NCBI RefSeq assembly: GCF_001436115.1
Contig: NZ_AYZQ01000001.1
Span: 124,001 to 188,000 of the forward strand
DNA from: Lacticaseibacillus brantae DSM 23927
GTDB taxonomy: Bacteria > Bacillota > Bacilli > Lactobacillales > Lactobacillaceae
Length of the DNA stretch: 64,000 nt
Reading direction: 5' to 3'
Positions 16,508 to 24,480 of the stretch are shown here, piece by piece (position 1 is the first letter of the stretch; each line of letters begins with the position of its first letter). A program made the translations under genes and the position numbers. The notes under the pieces are model-generated. The model did not search any database, had not been told where the DNA came from, and saw only the letters and a list, made by a program, of their open reading frames with translations.

Positions 16508-17677
16508 GTGACAATTGGAATTGATCAAATCGGCTTGTACACGCCGAATTATTTTGTCGATATGGTAAAACTGGCCCAAGCTCGAGGGGTGGATCCTGAT
16601 AAATTTACTATCGGCATTGGCCAAGATCAGCAGGCGGTTGTACCATCAAGCCAGGACGTGGTGACCATGGGTGCCAATGCAGCCCAACGCTTTATGACGC
16701 CAGAAATTGCTTCGACGATTGGCTTAATTGTTTTGGGCACTGAGACTGGCGTTGATGCCAGTAAGGCTGGCAGTCTCTATATCCAACAGCTCTTAAACTT
16801 AAACGCTGCCAGCCGCGCTATAGAAATCAAAGAAGCTTGCTACGGGGCGACGGCTGGGTTGATGCTGGCTCGGGACTTTATTGCTAGCCATACCGGCCAA
16901 ACAGCCCTCGTGGTTGGTGCCGACATTGCCCGCTATGGTTTGGCGTCTAGCGGCGAGGTCACACAGGGTGCAGGAGCTGTGGCGATGTTGGTTAGCGAGA
17001 ACCCACGGATTCTCACGATTGACGCCGAATCGAGTTACTTCTCGGAACAAGTGATGGACTTCTGGCGGCCCGTGTATACTGACGAGGCCATTGCTTTAGG
17101 CAAGTATTCTACAGAGCAATATATTCGCTTCTTTGAGACGACTTGGGCAGCTTATCAGGAAAAGACTGGCCGCAGCTTAATGGATTTCAAGGCGCTGACT
17201 TTCCATCTGCCATATACGAAAATGGGCTTAAAGGCTTTGAGAACAGCGCTGCCCGCAGTCGATGAAGCAAAACAGGCAGAATTGCTGGCGTTCTACCAAG
17301 ACAGTACCCAGTTTAGCCGACGAATTGGCAATATTTACACAGGTTCTTTATATTTGGGGCTGCTTTCATTATTAGACTTGAATCAGCAGTTAGCCGCGGG
17401 TGATCGGATTGGGTTATTCTCATATGGTTCTGGGGCGGTGGCGGAATTTTTCGCTGGCAATCTTGTGCCAGGCTTTCGGGATCAGTTACATGTGGACGCC
17501 GATTTAGCGATGCTCGATCAGCGCCAAGAAGTGACTATTCCTGAATATGAAGCGATTTTTAACGATAAGGTGCCTTATGACGCCAGCGACTATCGTAGTA
17601 ATCCGGCGTATTTCAGTGGTGATTACGTGTTAACTGGGGTCACTGGGCAGCAGCGACGATACCAATCTCAGCGTTGA
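16508..17677 (+). CDS. mvaS: hydroxymethylglutaryl-CoA synthase, 389 aa
   Basis: GTG 16508 is preferred: AAAGGGA lies about ten bases before it and the product then begins TIGIDQIGLYTPNYFVDM like its relatives. A TTG at 16499 overlapping the reductase stop is the alternative. Catalytic residues: Glu in LGTETGVDASKA, Cys in IKEACYGATA (near 111) and His in LTFHLPYTKMG (near 233). It joins acetyl-CoA to acetoacetyl-CoA. Last gene of the thiolase-mvaA-mvaS operon, closed by a terminator. Confidence 0.96.
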   Translation: MTIGIDQIGLYTPNYFVDMVKLAQARGVDPDKFTIGIGQDQQAVVPSSQDVVTMGANAAQRFMTPEIASTIGLIVLGTETGVDASKAGSLYIQQLLNLNAASRAIEIKEACYGATAGLMLARDFIASHTGQTALVVGADIARYGLASSGEVTQGAGAVAMLVSENPRILTIDAESSYFSEQVMDFWRPVYTDEAIALGKYSTEQYIRFFETTWAAYQEKTGRSLMDFKALTFHLPYTKMGLKALRTALPAVDEAKQAELLAFYQDSTQFSRRIGNIYTGSLYLGLLSLLDLNQQLAAGDRIGLFSYGSGAVAEFFAGNLVPGFRDQLHVDADLAMLDQRQEVTIPEYEAIFNDKVPYDASDYRSNPAYFSGDYVLTGVTGQQRRYQSQR

Positions 17678-17689
17678 ATCAAGCACGTC

Positions 17690-17727
17690 AAAATCGGGTC
17701 AGCTTTAAAAGCTGGCCCGATTTTTGT
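17690..17727 (+). terminator. terminator of the upper mevalonate operon
   Basis: AAATCGGG-T-CAGCTTT / AAGCTG-G-CCCGATTT arms with a TTTTTG tail. Confidence 0.9.
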
Positions 17728-17842
17728 TTTCAAGCGGGGAAATGAGGGCTTTTATTGGTCATTTTCGGTGCACAATCGTATGCTTAATGTAAGCAGTCTC
17801 ACAAGAAGATTGCCAAAACAGGTTTTTTGAGTTTTTCATTGA

Positions 17843-17881
17843 AGTTAACGCTTGCATCTGTGTTGGCATTAGCGTTATACT
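17843..17881 (+). promoter_or_regulatory. pyruvate oxidase promoter with a cre-like site
   Basis: TTGCAT (17852-17857) and TATACT (17876-17881) are 18 bases apart. AGTTAACGCTTGCA (17843-17856) covers the -35 and matches the CcpA cre consensus in 11 of 14 positions, including the central CG. Catabolite repression of pox genes is known in lactobacilli; that it acts here is inference. Confidence 0.5.
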
Positions 17882-17931
17882 TTGTTCGTATTCAAAAGAC
17901 TTATAAAAAGTAAGTAACGGAGGCTTTACAC

Positions 17932-19674
17932 ATGGTTGAAAAGATTAACGCATCTGATGCAATGATCAAGGTTCTTGAAGACTGGGGAATTCGTAGCATT
18001 TACGGGTTACCTGGTGGTTCATTTGATTCCACAATGAATGCTTTGTACAATCGTCGCGACACGATTAAGTATGTCCAGGTTCGCCACGAAGAAGTCGGTG
18101 CCTTAGCTGCCTCTGGTGAAGCTAAGATTACGGGCCGCATTGCCGCTGTCTTTGGCTCAGCCGGCCCTGGTGCCGTTCACTTACTCAACGGTTTGTACGA
18201 TGCCCAATACGACCATGTTCCTGTTTTAGCCTTGGTTGGCCAAGTGCCAACGGCTGCCATGAACACTAATTATTTCCAAGAAATGAATGAAAATCCAATG
18301 TTTGCTGATGTGTCTGTCTATAACCGGACAGTCATGACGGCTGAACAAATGCCACACGTGGTTGATGAAGCCATCCGTGAAGCTTACAAGTATAATGGCG
18401 TTGCGGTTGTCACCATTCCTAAGGATTTGGGCTGGACCCCAATTGATGATGTCTACGTTTCATCCGCTAACCTGTACCAAAAGCCAATTATGCCCGAACC
18501 TGATTTAGATCGGGTTGACGAAGCGATTGATATCTTAACCACTGCTAAGCACCCATTAATCTATGTTGGGCAAGGCGCTTTAGGCGCTGGGGAAGACATC
18601 ATTGCTTTCTCTGAAAAGTTGCACATTCCAATTGTGACGACTGCTTTAGCAAAGGGCATTATTCCTGATAGCTACAAGGCTAACATGGGTTCTGCCGGCC
18701 GGGTGGCCTCAAAACCTGGGGTTGAAACTGCACGTGCGGCTGACGCCGTCTTGTATTTAGGCTCTGACTTCCCATTCCAAGCCTACTTCATCAATCCTGA
18801 TGCCAAGTACATCCAAGTTGATATTGATTCTTCAAAACTTGGGCGTCGTCACTATGTCGATGTTGCCATCCTGGCTGACGCGAAGAAGACCATCAAGGCC
18901 ATGCTTGACCGCTCTGACGCTGTACCGACTACACCTTGGTATGAAGCCGCTCTGGCCAACAAGAAGAATTGGTCTGACTGGGTAACCAGTTTTGAAGACG
19001 ATGCTGAAACCCCATTACGGGTTGAACCTGTCTTCAAGCAAATCAATGACATGGCCACTGACGATGCGATTTTCCAAGTTGACGTTGGTAATGTCACGAT
19101 TAATGGGATGCGTTACTTGAATACGGATAAGGGGCAACGCTTCACGACTTCTGGTTGGTATGCAACCATGGGTTATGCGCTGCCAGCTGCTATTGGGGCT
19201 CAAAGTGAATATCCTGATCGCCAAGTTTGGTCCATTTCTGGTGATGGTGGTTTCACCATGGTCATGCAAGATGTGATTACACAAGTGAAGTACCACATGC
19301 CAATCATCAACGTCGTGTTGACCAACAAGAGTTTGGGCTTCATTGAAGCGGAACAAGACGACACCAAGCAACCACATTCAGGGGTTGATTTGGCAGATGC
19401 TGACTTTGGTGCAGCAGCCACTGCCATGGGTGCGAAGGGCTATACCGTTCGGACACTGGATGAATTAAAGGCTGCTTTTGCTGATATCAAGAACCAACAT
19501 GGCCCAGTGGTCATTGACGTGAAGATTTCCGACTTACGGCCAATCCCAGTTGAACAATTGGTCTTGGATGATAAGACTCAAGATCCTCAAGCTGTCGCTG
19601 ACTTCAAGAAGTTATACCATGCTGAATCATTAGTGCCACTGCGTCAATTACTTGAAGACGCTGGCGAAAAATAA
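17932..19674 (+). CDS. pox: pyruvate oxidase, 580 aa
   Basis: CGGAGG precedes the ATG. The three domains of TPP-dependent oxidases are seen: an N-terminal Pyr domain with RHEEVGALAASGEAK (catalytic Glu) and FGSAGPGAVHLLNGLYDAQ, a central FAD-binding domain, and a C-terminal PP domain with SGDGGFTMVMQDVITQVKYH (Mg-TPP site). It converts pyruvate, phosphate and oxygen to acetyl phosphate, CO2 and hydrogen peroxide in the cytoplasm. Length is close to the L. plantarum enzyme. It is monocistronic, with very regular codon use as expected for a highly expressed gene. spxB is the streptococcal name. Confidence 0.94.
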   Translation: MVEKINASDAMIKVLEDWGIRSIYGLPGGSFDSTMNALYNRRDTIKYVQVRHEEVGALAASGEAKITGRIAAVFGSAGPGAVHLLNGLYDAQYDHVPVLALVGQVPTAAMNTNYFQEMNENPMFADVSVYNRTVMTAEQMPHVVDEAIREAYKYNGVAVVTIPKDLGWTPIDDVYVSSANLYQKPIMPEPDLDRVDEAIDILTTAKHPLIYVGQGALGAGEDIIAFSEKLHIPIVTTALAKGIIPDSYKANMGSAGRVASKPGVETARAADAVLYLGSDFPFQAYFINPDAKYIQVDIDSSKLGRRHYVDVAILADAKKTIKAMLDRSDAVPTTPWYEAALANKKNWSDWVTSFEDDAETPLRVEPVFKQINDMATDDAIFQVDVGNVTINGMRYLNTDKGQRFTTSGWYATMGYALPAAIGAQSEYPDRQVWSISGDGGFTMVMQDVITQVKYHMPIINVVLTNKSLGFIEAEQDDTKQPHSGVDLADADFGAAATAMGAKGYTVRTLDELKAAFADIKNQHGPVVIDVKISDLRPIPVEQLVLDDKTQDPQAVADFKKLYHAESLVPLRQLLEDAGEK

Positions 19675-19679
19675 ACATT

Positions 19680-19725
19680 AAAAAAGACGCATTGCGATAA
19701 ATTTGTCGCGGTGGGTCTTTTTTTG
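19680..19725 (+). terminator. terminator after pyruvate oxidase
   Basis: AAAAAGAC..GCGA / TCGC..GTCTTTTTTT, an imperfect stem with a strong T-run. Confidence 0.75.
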
Positions 19726-19745
19726 TCGTGATAGTCTTGATTGGA

Positions 19746-19762
19746 TGTGACAAAAATGTAAG
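19746..19762 (+). promoter_or_regulatory. degenerate WalR-like box
   Basis: TGTGAC-N5-TGTAAG matches the WalR/VicR consensus TGTWAH-N5-TGTWAH in 10 of 12 fixed positions, 71 bases before the start of the SH3-like secreted protein. On its own this is weak; the better boxes at the neighbouring paralogue raise its interest. Confidence 0.35.
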
Positions 19763-19832
19763 TCAGTTTTGACTTGAAAATTTTAGCTTTAACGAGCAGA
19801 CTTAAGGCAATCTTTGATGTGGAGGCGTCAGA

Positions 19833-20687
19833 ATGAAAAAATCAACCTTGTTGTTGAGTACAGCATTATTGGGCATTAGTTTGGGAACGTTGAGTCCAGT
19901 TGTCAGTGCGGCCAGTGTTAAGCCAGTTGTGACGAGTGCCTCAGTTGCGGCAAAGGGCGTTGTCACCATTAATTATGTTAAGGGTTATGGTGTAGCCTTG
20001 TGGAACAGCCCCGATGCTAATCGGAAGCCAGTCGCTAATCGTACTTTGGCTACCGGATCCGCTTGGAAGTATTTTGCCACTAAGACTGTCAACGGCCAGC
20101 TGTGGTATCAATTAGGTAACAATCAATGGGTTTCTGGAAAGTATGCAATTGAAAAGACTGTATCGACACCAGCGCCAGAGACGCCTAGTTACCAACCCGT
20201 AACCGGGACAGCTACCATTCGCTACGTGAAGGGTTATGGCGTTGCATTGTGGACCAATTATACCGCCGCTAAGAAAGTCATTACAGGCCGCAAGTTGCTC
20301 GATGGAACCAAATGGCATGTGACCCAAGTGGCAGGGATTGGCAGTCAAGTCTGGTACAACTTAGGTGGTAATCAGTGGGTTGATGGGCGCTACGTCACCT
20401 TTGTTGCTGATAAGCCGGCAACAAGCCTTTCTGACAGCCAATTTGCAGTTTTGGCCATGCAACAAGCTCAGAAGTTAAGTGGCATCAAGCTTAGTAATAT
20501 CAAAGCGTGGCCAGTAACCAAGAATGCCGATGGTTCTCGTGAAGTGAAGGTGGCTGAAGATCAGCCTAATGCTGTGCAAACAGCAACAATCGCGGTTTAT
20601 CGTTTGACTACTGCTAATGCTTTACAAAAACTTGACGTCGCCCACAACACTTGGCAGACTGTTTTAACCAACGCTTTAACAGCATAA
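19833..20687 (+). CDS. secreted protein with two SH3-like repeats, 284 aa
   Basis: A signal peptide (MKKSTLLLSTALLGISLG, likely cut after VSA near residue 28) leads into two repeats of about 65 residues. Each begins INYVKGYGVALW or IRYVKGYGVALW and ends NNQWVSGKYA or GNQWVDGRYV, an SH3b/SLAP-like wall-binding design. The last 90 residues (from LSDSQFAVLAMQQAQKL) form a different domain with no known motif. There is no LPxTG anchor, so it would be held by the repeats. GGAGG precedes the ATG. It faces its paralogue at 20761 across a shared terminator. Confidence 0.8.
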   Translation: MKKSTLLLSTALLGISLGTLSPVVSAASVKPVVTSASVAAKGVVTINYVKGYGVALWNSPDANRKPVANRTLATGSAWKYFATKTVNGQLWYQLGNNQWVSGKYAIEKTVSTPAPETPSYQPVTGTATIRYVKGYGVALWTNYTAAKKVITGRKLLDGTKWHVTQVAGIGSQVWYNLGGNQWVDGRYVTFVADKPATSLSDSQFAVLAMQQAQKLSGIKLSNIKAWPVTKNADGSREVKVAEDQPNAVQTATIAVYRLTTANALQKLDVAHNTWQTVLTNALTA

Positions 20688-20705
20688 TCGTGTGGCTTTA
20701 GACCA

Positions 20706-20757
20706 AATAAAAAGAGATTGAGACAAACATAAGTTTTGTCTCAATCTCTTTTTATTT
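20706..20757. terminator. bidirectional terminator between the two SH3-like protein genes
   Basis: AATAAAAAGAGATTGAGACAAA pairs perfectly over about 22 bases with its complement; the loop is short (CATAAGT). Confidence 0.92.
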
Positions 20758-20760
20758 GTT

Positions 20761-21558
20761 TTAGTGGATAACCCGAACTTTGATGTTTTGGCGGCCAAAC
20801 TGTAAAGCTTGAGCGTTAGGCATCGCAATATCCAACTGGTTAGGGTTGGCATAAGCAAAACCACCAGTATCACGAACCACATAATTCTTAGTCGTGCCAT
20901 TAGCGAAGGTGATGGCCAACTTGGTTCCCCGAGGGAAAACGGACAAGTTAGCAGCAACGGTATCATAACCAAACGTGTAATTACCTAAGACCCGAGGGTC
21001 ATAAGCAGTTGCTGTCATCGTTAAGGTTGGCGCTTGAGCCACCGGCGCACTGTCAGATAAATATTGTGCTTGCACCCATTGATTACCACCAACGTTTGCC
21101 CATTGCTTGCCACCGGCATTCACATAGCCGAAGACTTTCCAGCTGGTGCCATGTTTCAAGGTTGTGCCTGTGAGGGCGCCGTTGTAAGGCGAGTTTAAAA
21201 CCGCGATGCCGTAACCAGGCTTGTAATTGACATATTTGATTTCAGGTTGCGTGCTATTGCTAGCTGCATCAGCCAAATATTGTGCTTGCACCCATTGGTC
21301 CCCGCCAACGTTTGCCCACAACGTGTTGTCAACTGTTGTGTAACTGAATACTTTCCAGCTCGTGCCGTGTTGTAAATACTTACCAGTTAGTTGGTGATCA
21401 GCATTTGGTGAAGTCCAAACTGCGATGCCGTAACCTGGAACGTAGTTAACTGTCTTGTTCTCAGTGGCAGCATTCACTGTATTGGGCTTAGCAGAGATGG
21501 CAGCGACGCTCAGTCCCGCGGTTGCGGTCAAAGTCATCAGTAACGTTTTGATTTTCAT
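20761..21558 (-). CDS. secreted protein with two SH3-like repeats and a 3D domain, 265 aa
   Basis: Signal peptide (cleavage likely after NTVNA near residue 30), two SH3b/SLAP-like repeats (VNYVPGYGIAVWTSP..GDQWVQAQYL and VNYKPGYGIAVLNSP..GNQWVQAQYL), then a C-terminal 3D domain: TMTATAYDP, PRGTKLAI, VVRDTGG and LDIAMPN with the three conserved aspartates. The 3D domain has the double-psi barrel of lytic transglycosylases (MltA/RlpA), so peptidoglycan cleavage or binding outside the cell is likely. Two WalR-type boxes lie upstream, which fits a wall hydrolase regulon. Confidence 0.85.
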   Translation of the reverse strand: MKIKTLLMTLTATAGLSVAAISAKPNTVNAATENKTVNYVPGYGIAVWTSPNADHQLTGKYLQHGTSWKVFSYTTVDNTLWANVGGDQWVQAQYLADAASNSTQPEIKYVNYKPGYGIAVLNSPYNGALTGTTLKHGTSWKVFGYVNAGGKQWANVGGNQWVQAQYLSDSAPVAQAPTLTMTATAYDPRVLGNYTFGYDTVAANLSVFPRGTKLAITFANGTTKNYVVRDTGGFAYANPNQLDIAMPNAQALQFGRQNIKVRVIH

Positions 21559-21643
21559 TTTAGGTCTTACACTCCTCTTATTGTGTTACTTGATGTTTCC
21601 AGTGTACCGGAGTGAGCGTGAAAAACCCGCAAAACAGCCAAAG

Positions 21644-21660
21644 TGTTAAGCCGCTGTAAT
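21644..21660. promoter_or_regulatory. WalR-type box 1
   Basis: TGTTAA-GCCGC-TGTAAT is a full match to TGTWAH-N5-TGTWAH. It lies about 86 bases upstream of the 3D-domain gene (minus strand), close to where a -35 would be; a TACACT -10 stands at 21601-21606 without a good -35, which fits an activated promoter. Confidence 0.6.
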
Positions 21661-21673
21661 CAAAACGTCATGC

Positions 21674-21690
21674 TGTAATCAGACTGTAAT
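21674..21690. promoter_or_regulatory. WalR-type box 2
   Basis: TGTAAT-CAGAC-TGTAAT is a second full match, 30 bases from box 1 (about three helical turns), so both would face the same side of the DNA. Confidence 0.6.
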
Positions 21691-21700
21691 TTACACGCGT

Positions 21701-22180
21701 TTATGACAAACCGAAGTCTTTGACAGCCCGAATTAACTGCGCTTCATCCGTGACAATCTGCCCGCGCAACTTAATCAGACCGGTGGTGTAGAGATTGAGA
21801 TAGTGAAATTGATTCTCAGCGACATCAGCCAGAGCAGCGATTTTCTGAGGATTGGTAGCCCCAAGCTGGCGGCTGTCGGTGTATAGGCCAATAATCGGAA
21901 TTTGGCTTGCGTAGGCGACACCAATCTCACTGGCCACGCCATTATCAATGACCGGACCATCTAAGACCGCAATCATCAAGTCAGCGCTGAGTAATTCAGC
22001 GGTATCAGCCTGGGCAATCATGCGCGAATCGGCATAGCTGGACTTATCATTAATCGCGGCATTTTCTTGGGGGAGATAAATGTCGACGTGAGGGATTTCT
22101 TGGCGTAAGTGAGCCACCAGTTGTTGGTTATAAAGAAAGTCAGCTCGACTAAATAAACCATTAGCAAAATAAATTTTCAT
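21701..22180 (-). CDS. nucleoside 2-deoxyribosyltransferase family protein, 159 aa
   Basis: ATG 22180 follows AAGGAGG. The N-terminus MKIYFANGLFSRADFLYN and the central LMIAVLDGPVIDNGVASEIGVAYA, abbreviated here, with Asp and the catalytic-type Glu match the deoxyribosyltransferase family. Such enzymes swap bases between deoxynucleosides in the salvage pathway of lactobacilli; others in the fold are hydrolases, so the exact reaction is open. No terminator follows, so read-through into the WalR-box region and the 3D-domain gene is possible. Confidence 0.82.
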   Translation of the reverse strand: MKIYFANGLFSRADFLYNQQLVAHLRQEIPHVDIYLPQENAAINDKSSYADSRMIAQADTAELLSADLMIAVLDGPVIDNGVASEIGVAYASQIPIIGLYTDSRQLGATNPQKIAALADVAENQFHYLNLYTTGLIKLRGQIVTDEAQLIRAVKDFGLS

Positions 22181-22302
22181 GAAGACGCCTCCTTGGAAAA
22201 AAATCAGCAAACTGCGAAATCTAACTCTGGGTCTAGTATACTAAAATTAGTAAGTCGAAAGCGGATTGTTCCTTCAAAAGTTTCCTAGGAAGCAGGTGCA
22301 TC

Positions 22303-23199
22303 ATGTTACAAGTTCAGGATTTGGTCAAACGGTTCGGTGAAATGACCGCCGTTGATCACGAAAGTTTCACGATTAAGCCCGGCGAGATTATGGGCTTGAT
22401 CGGCCAAAATGGCGCAGGGAAAACCACTACATTCCGAATGATTTTGAATTTCATTCGCCCGGATGCCGGCCAGATTCTCTGGAATGGGCAGCCACTAACA
22501 AAAGCCGATTATAATCAGGTCGGTTATTTGCCGGAAGAACGGGGTCTTTATCCCAAAATGCAAGTTGAGGATCAAATTATTTATTTCGCCCGCTTGCGGG
22601 GCATGAAGACTGCCGATGTGAAAGCCCAAATCGATACGTGGTTCGATCGTTTTCAGGTTAAGGGCAAACGGACTGATAAAGTGAAGGATTTAAGTAAAGG
22701 TAATCAGCAAAAGGTTCAATTGATTGCGACACTGATTCATATGCCTAAACTCGTGATTCTGGACGAACCCTTTTCAGGGTTAGATCCGGTCAATGCGAGT
22801 TTACTGCAAGATGGGATTCAAATGTTACGAGACAATGGGTCTGCCATCATTTATTCGAGCCATGATATGGGTAATGTCGAAGCCATTTCGGATCATCTCC
22901 TGATGTTGCGGGCCGGTGAGGTGGTGCTCAATGGTCAAGTCGACACGATTCGTGAATCGTTTGGTCGGACCAAACTATTTATTGAATCAGGTCTTACTCA
23001 GGCACAATTGGCTGGTTTTCCTGGGGTGTTGTCAATCAAACCACACGGACATAGTTTTGAGCTCACATTGCAAGATGAAGCCGCCGGACAAGCTATTTTC
23101 CAAGCTGCAACCGCTAATGGCTATATTCCAGAGTTCAATCAGCAGCCCCCGACGTTGGATGAAATTTTCCGGATGAAAGTGGGTGAACAACGTGGATAA
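22303..23199 (+). CDS. ABC transporter ATP-binding protein (NatA/YhaQ type), 298 aa
   Basis: Walker A GQNGAGKTT near residue 37, signature LSKGNQQKV, Walker B LVILDEPFSGLD and the His switch SSHDMGNVE are present. The LSKGNQQK form of the signature and the C-terminal extension of about 80 residues are typical of the NatA/YhaQ group of Na+ or drug exporters. It overlaps the permease gene and works with it as the two-component exporter at the membrane. Substrate unknown. Confidence 0.93.
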   Translation: MLQVQDLVKRFGEMTAVDHESFTIKPGEIMGLIGQNGAGKTTTFRMILNFIRPDAGQILWNGQPLTKADYNQVGYLPEERGLYPKMQVEDQIIYFARLRGMKTADVKAQIDTWFDRFQVKGKRTDKVKDLSKGNQQKVQLIATLIHMPKLVILDEPFSGLDPVNASLLQDGIQMLRDNGSAIIYSSHDMGNVEAISDHLLMLRAGEVVLNGQVDTIRESFGRTKLFIESGLTQAQLAGFPGVLSIKPHGHSFELTLQDEAAGQAIFQAATANGYIPEFNQQPPTLDEIFRMKVGEQRG

Positions 23200-24433
23200 A
23201 TTCTGGGTGGTTTTTAGCCAAGTGTTCAAGAAAAATGTCCGAAGTGGCTCGTGGCTGTTCTTGGTTGCTGCCCCGATTATTTTTGCCTTGATTGGTGGCG
23301 GGTTAGTGTATTACATCAGTCAAACCAACGCGTCTCCTCGGGTGGCGGTTGTCAGTCAGAATCCGGCCGTCACCAATGGGTTGAAAGCGCAGAAGACGGG
23401 GATAGATTTTGTCGCTCGGGATGCGCAAACTGCAGAAAGGCAACTGACTGCGGAGAAAGTTGATGGGGTGTTGACCGTTTCTGCCACCGACCTGACGGCC
23501 CGCTATACTGGGCGAGAGAACGCCAAGTCAGTGTCAGTTGATCAATTGAAACAAGCCCTCACGAACGTCAAGACGCAACAATCAGTCCAGCAATTGAAGC
23601 TTACACCCGCCCAGGTTTCGGCATTACTGGCGCCGGCTAAACTGACTACGCGTACTGTGACGATTCAAGATGGGCGCCAGGTGGCCAAACAGAATTCGGC
23701 TAATGCTGTCAATCGGACGTTTGCAATTGTGGTCGTTGTTTTAATCATCATGGTGACCATGACGTACGGCAGTATGCTAGCGCAGGAAATTGCGACTGAA
23801 AAAGGGTCACGCATTATGGAAATTCTGTTGTCATCTGTGAGCGCAACCACGCAATTTTTTGGCAAAATTGCTGGAATCTTTGCGCTTTTGCTCACCCAAA
23901 TTGCAGTTTACGTGGTGGCCTTTGCGATTGCCTGGCCATTTCTTAGCCATTGGGCGGTTATTCGACAACTGACGGCTGGCATTGACTGGTCATTCTTATG
24001 GAATGCGCCAGGTTTAGTCACGCTCGGGTTCTTTGTGATTGGCACGCTCAGCTATGCGGTTTTGGCGGCTTTAACTGGCTCTTTGGTTTCAAATCAAGAA
24101 CAAGTGTCGCAAGCTGTGATGCCATTATCAATGCTTGGGATGCTTGGGTATTTTGGGGCTCTGATTGCCCAGGCCAGTGACTCTATGCTGGTGCAAGTGG
24201 GAAGCTATATTCCATTCATCAATGTTTCGCTGATGCCTGTACAATTAACGATGGGCCATGCAAGCACGCTTCAGGCTGTAATTAGCCTGATTTGGTCCAC
24301 GGCTTTCTTGGGACTGTTCACTTGGTTTACCGCGACAGTCTATAAGCATAATGTCCTGGTGTATTCTGGTTCCGGGTTCCTTCAATCAATGCGCACATCT
24401 TGGCAAATTTGGCGTTCTGAACGCAGCCACTAA
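23192..24433 (+). CDS. ABC transporter permease (NatB/YhaP type), 413 aa
   Basis: GTG 23192 gives a start like that of its relatives (DKFWVVFSQVFKKNVRSGSW); GTG 23183 with GGATGA upstream is also possible. One helix near the N-terminus, a large extracytoplasmic loop of about 150 residues and then five or six helices follow the ABC-2 layout. TEKGSRIMEILLSSV is the coupling segment seen in this group. It overlaps the ATPase gene, so the two are translationally coupled. Confidence 0.9.
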   Translation: MDKFWVVFSQVFKKNVRSGSWLFLVAAPIIFALIGGGLVYYISQTNASPRVAVVSQNPAVTNGLKAQKTGIDFVARDAQTAERQLTAEKVDGVLTVSATDLTARYTGRENAKSVSVDQLKQALTNVKTQQSVQQLKLTPAQVSALLAPAKLTTRTVTIQDGRQVAKQNSANAVNRTFAIVVVVLIIMVTMTYGSMLAQEIATEKGSRIMEILLSSVSATTQFFGKIAGIFALLLTQIAVYVVAFAIAWPFLSHWAVIRQLTAGIDWSFLWNAPGLVTLGFFVIGTLSYAVLAALTGSLVSNQEQVSQAVMPLSMLGMLGYFGALIAQASDSMLVQVGSYIPFINVSLMPVQLTMGHASTLQAVISLIWSTAFLGLFTWFTATVYKHNVLVYSGSGFLQSMRTSWQIWRSERSH

Positions 24434-24480
24434 AAAAACTGCTGACAAAATGAATTTAATTTTGTCAGCAGTTTTTTTTA
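24432..24480. terminator. bidirectional terminator
   Basis: AAAAAAACTGCTGACAAAA / TTTTGTCAGCAGTTTTTTT, perfect 19-bp arms between convergent genes. Confidence 0.92.
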
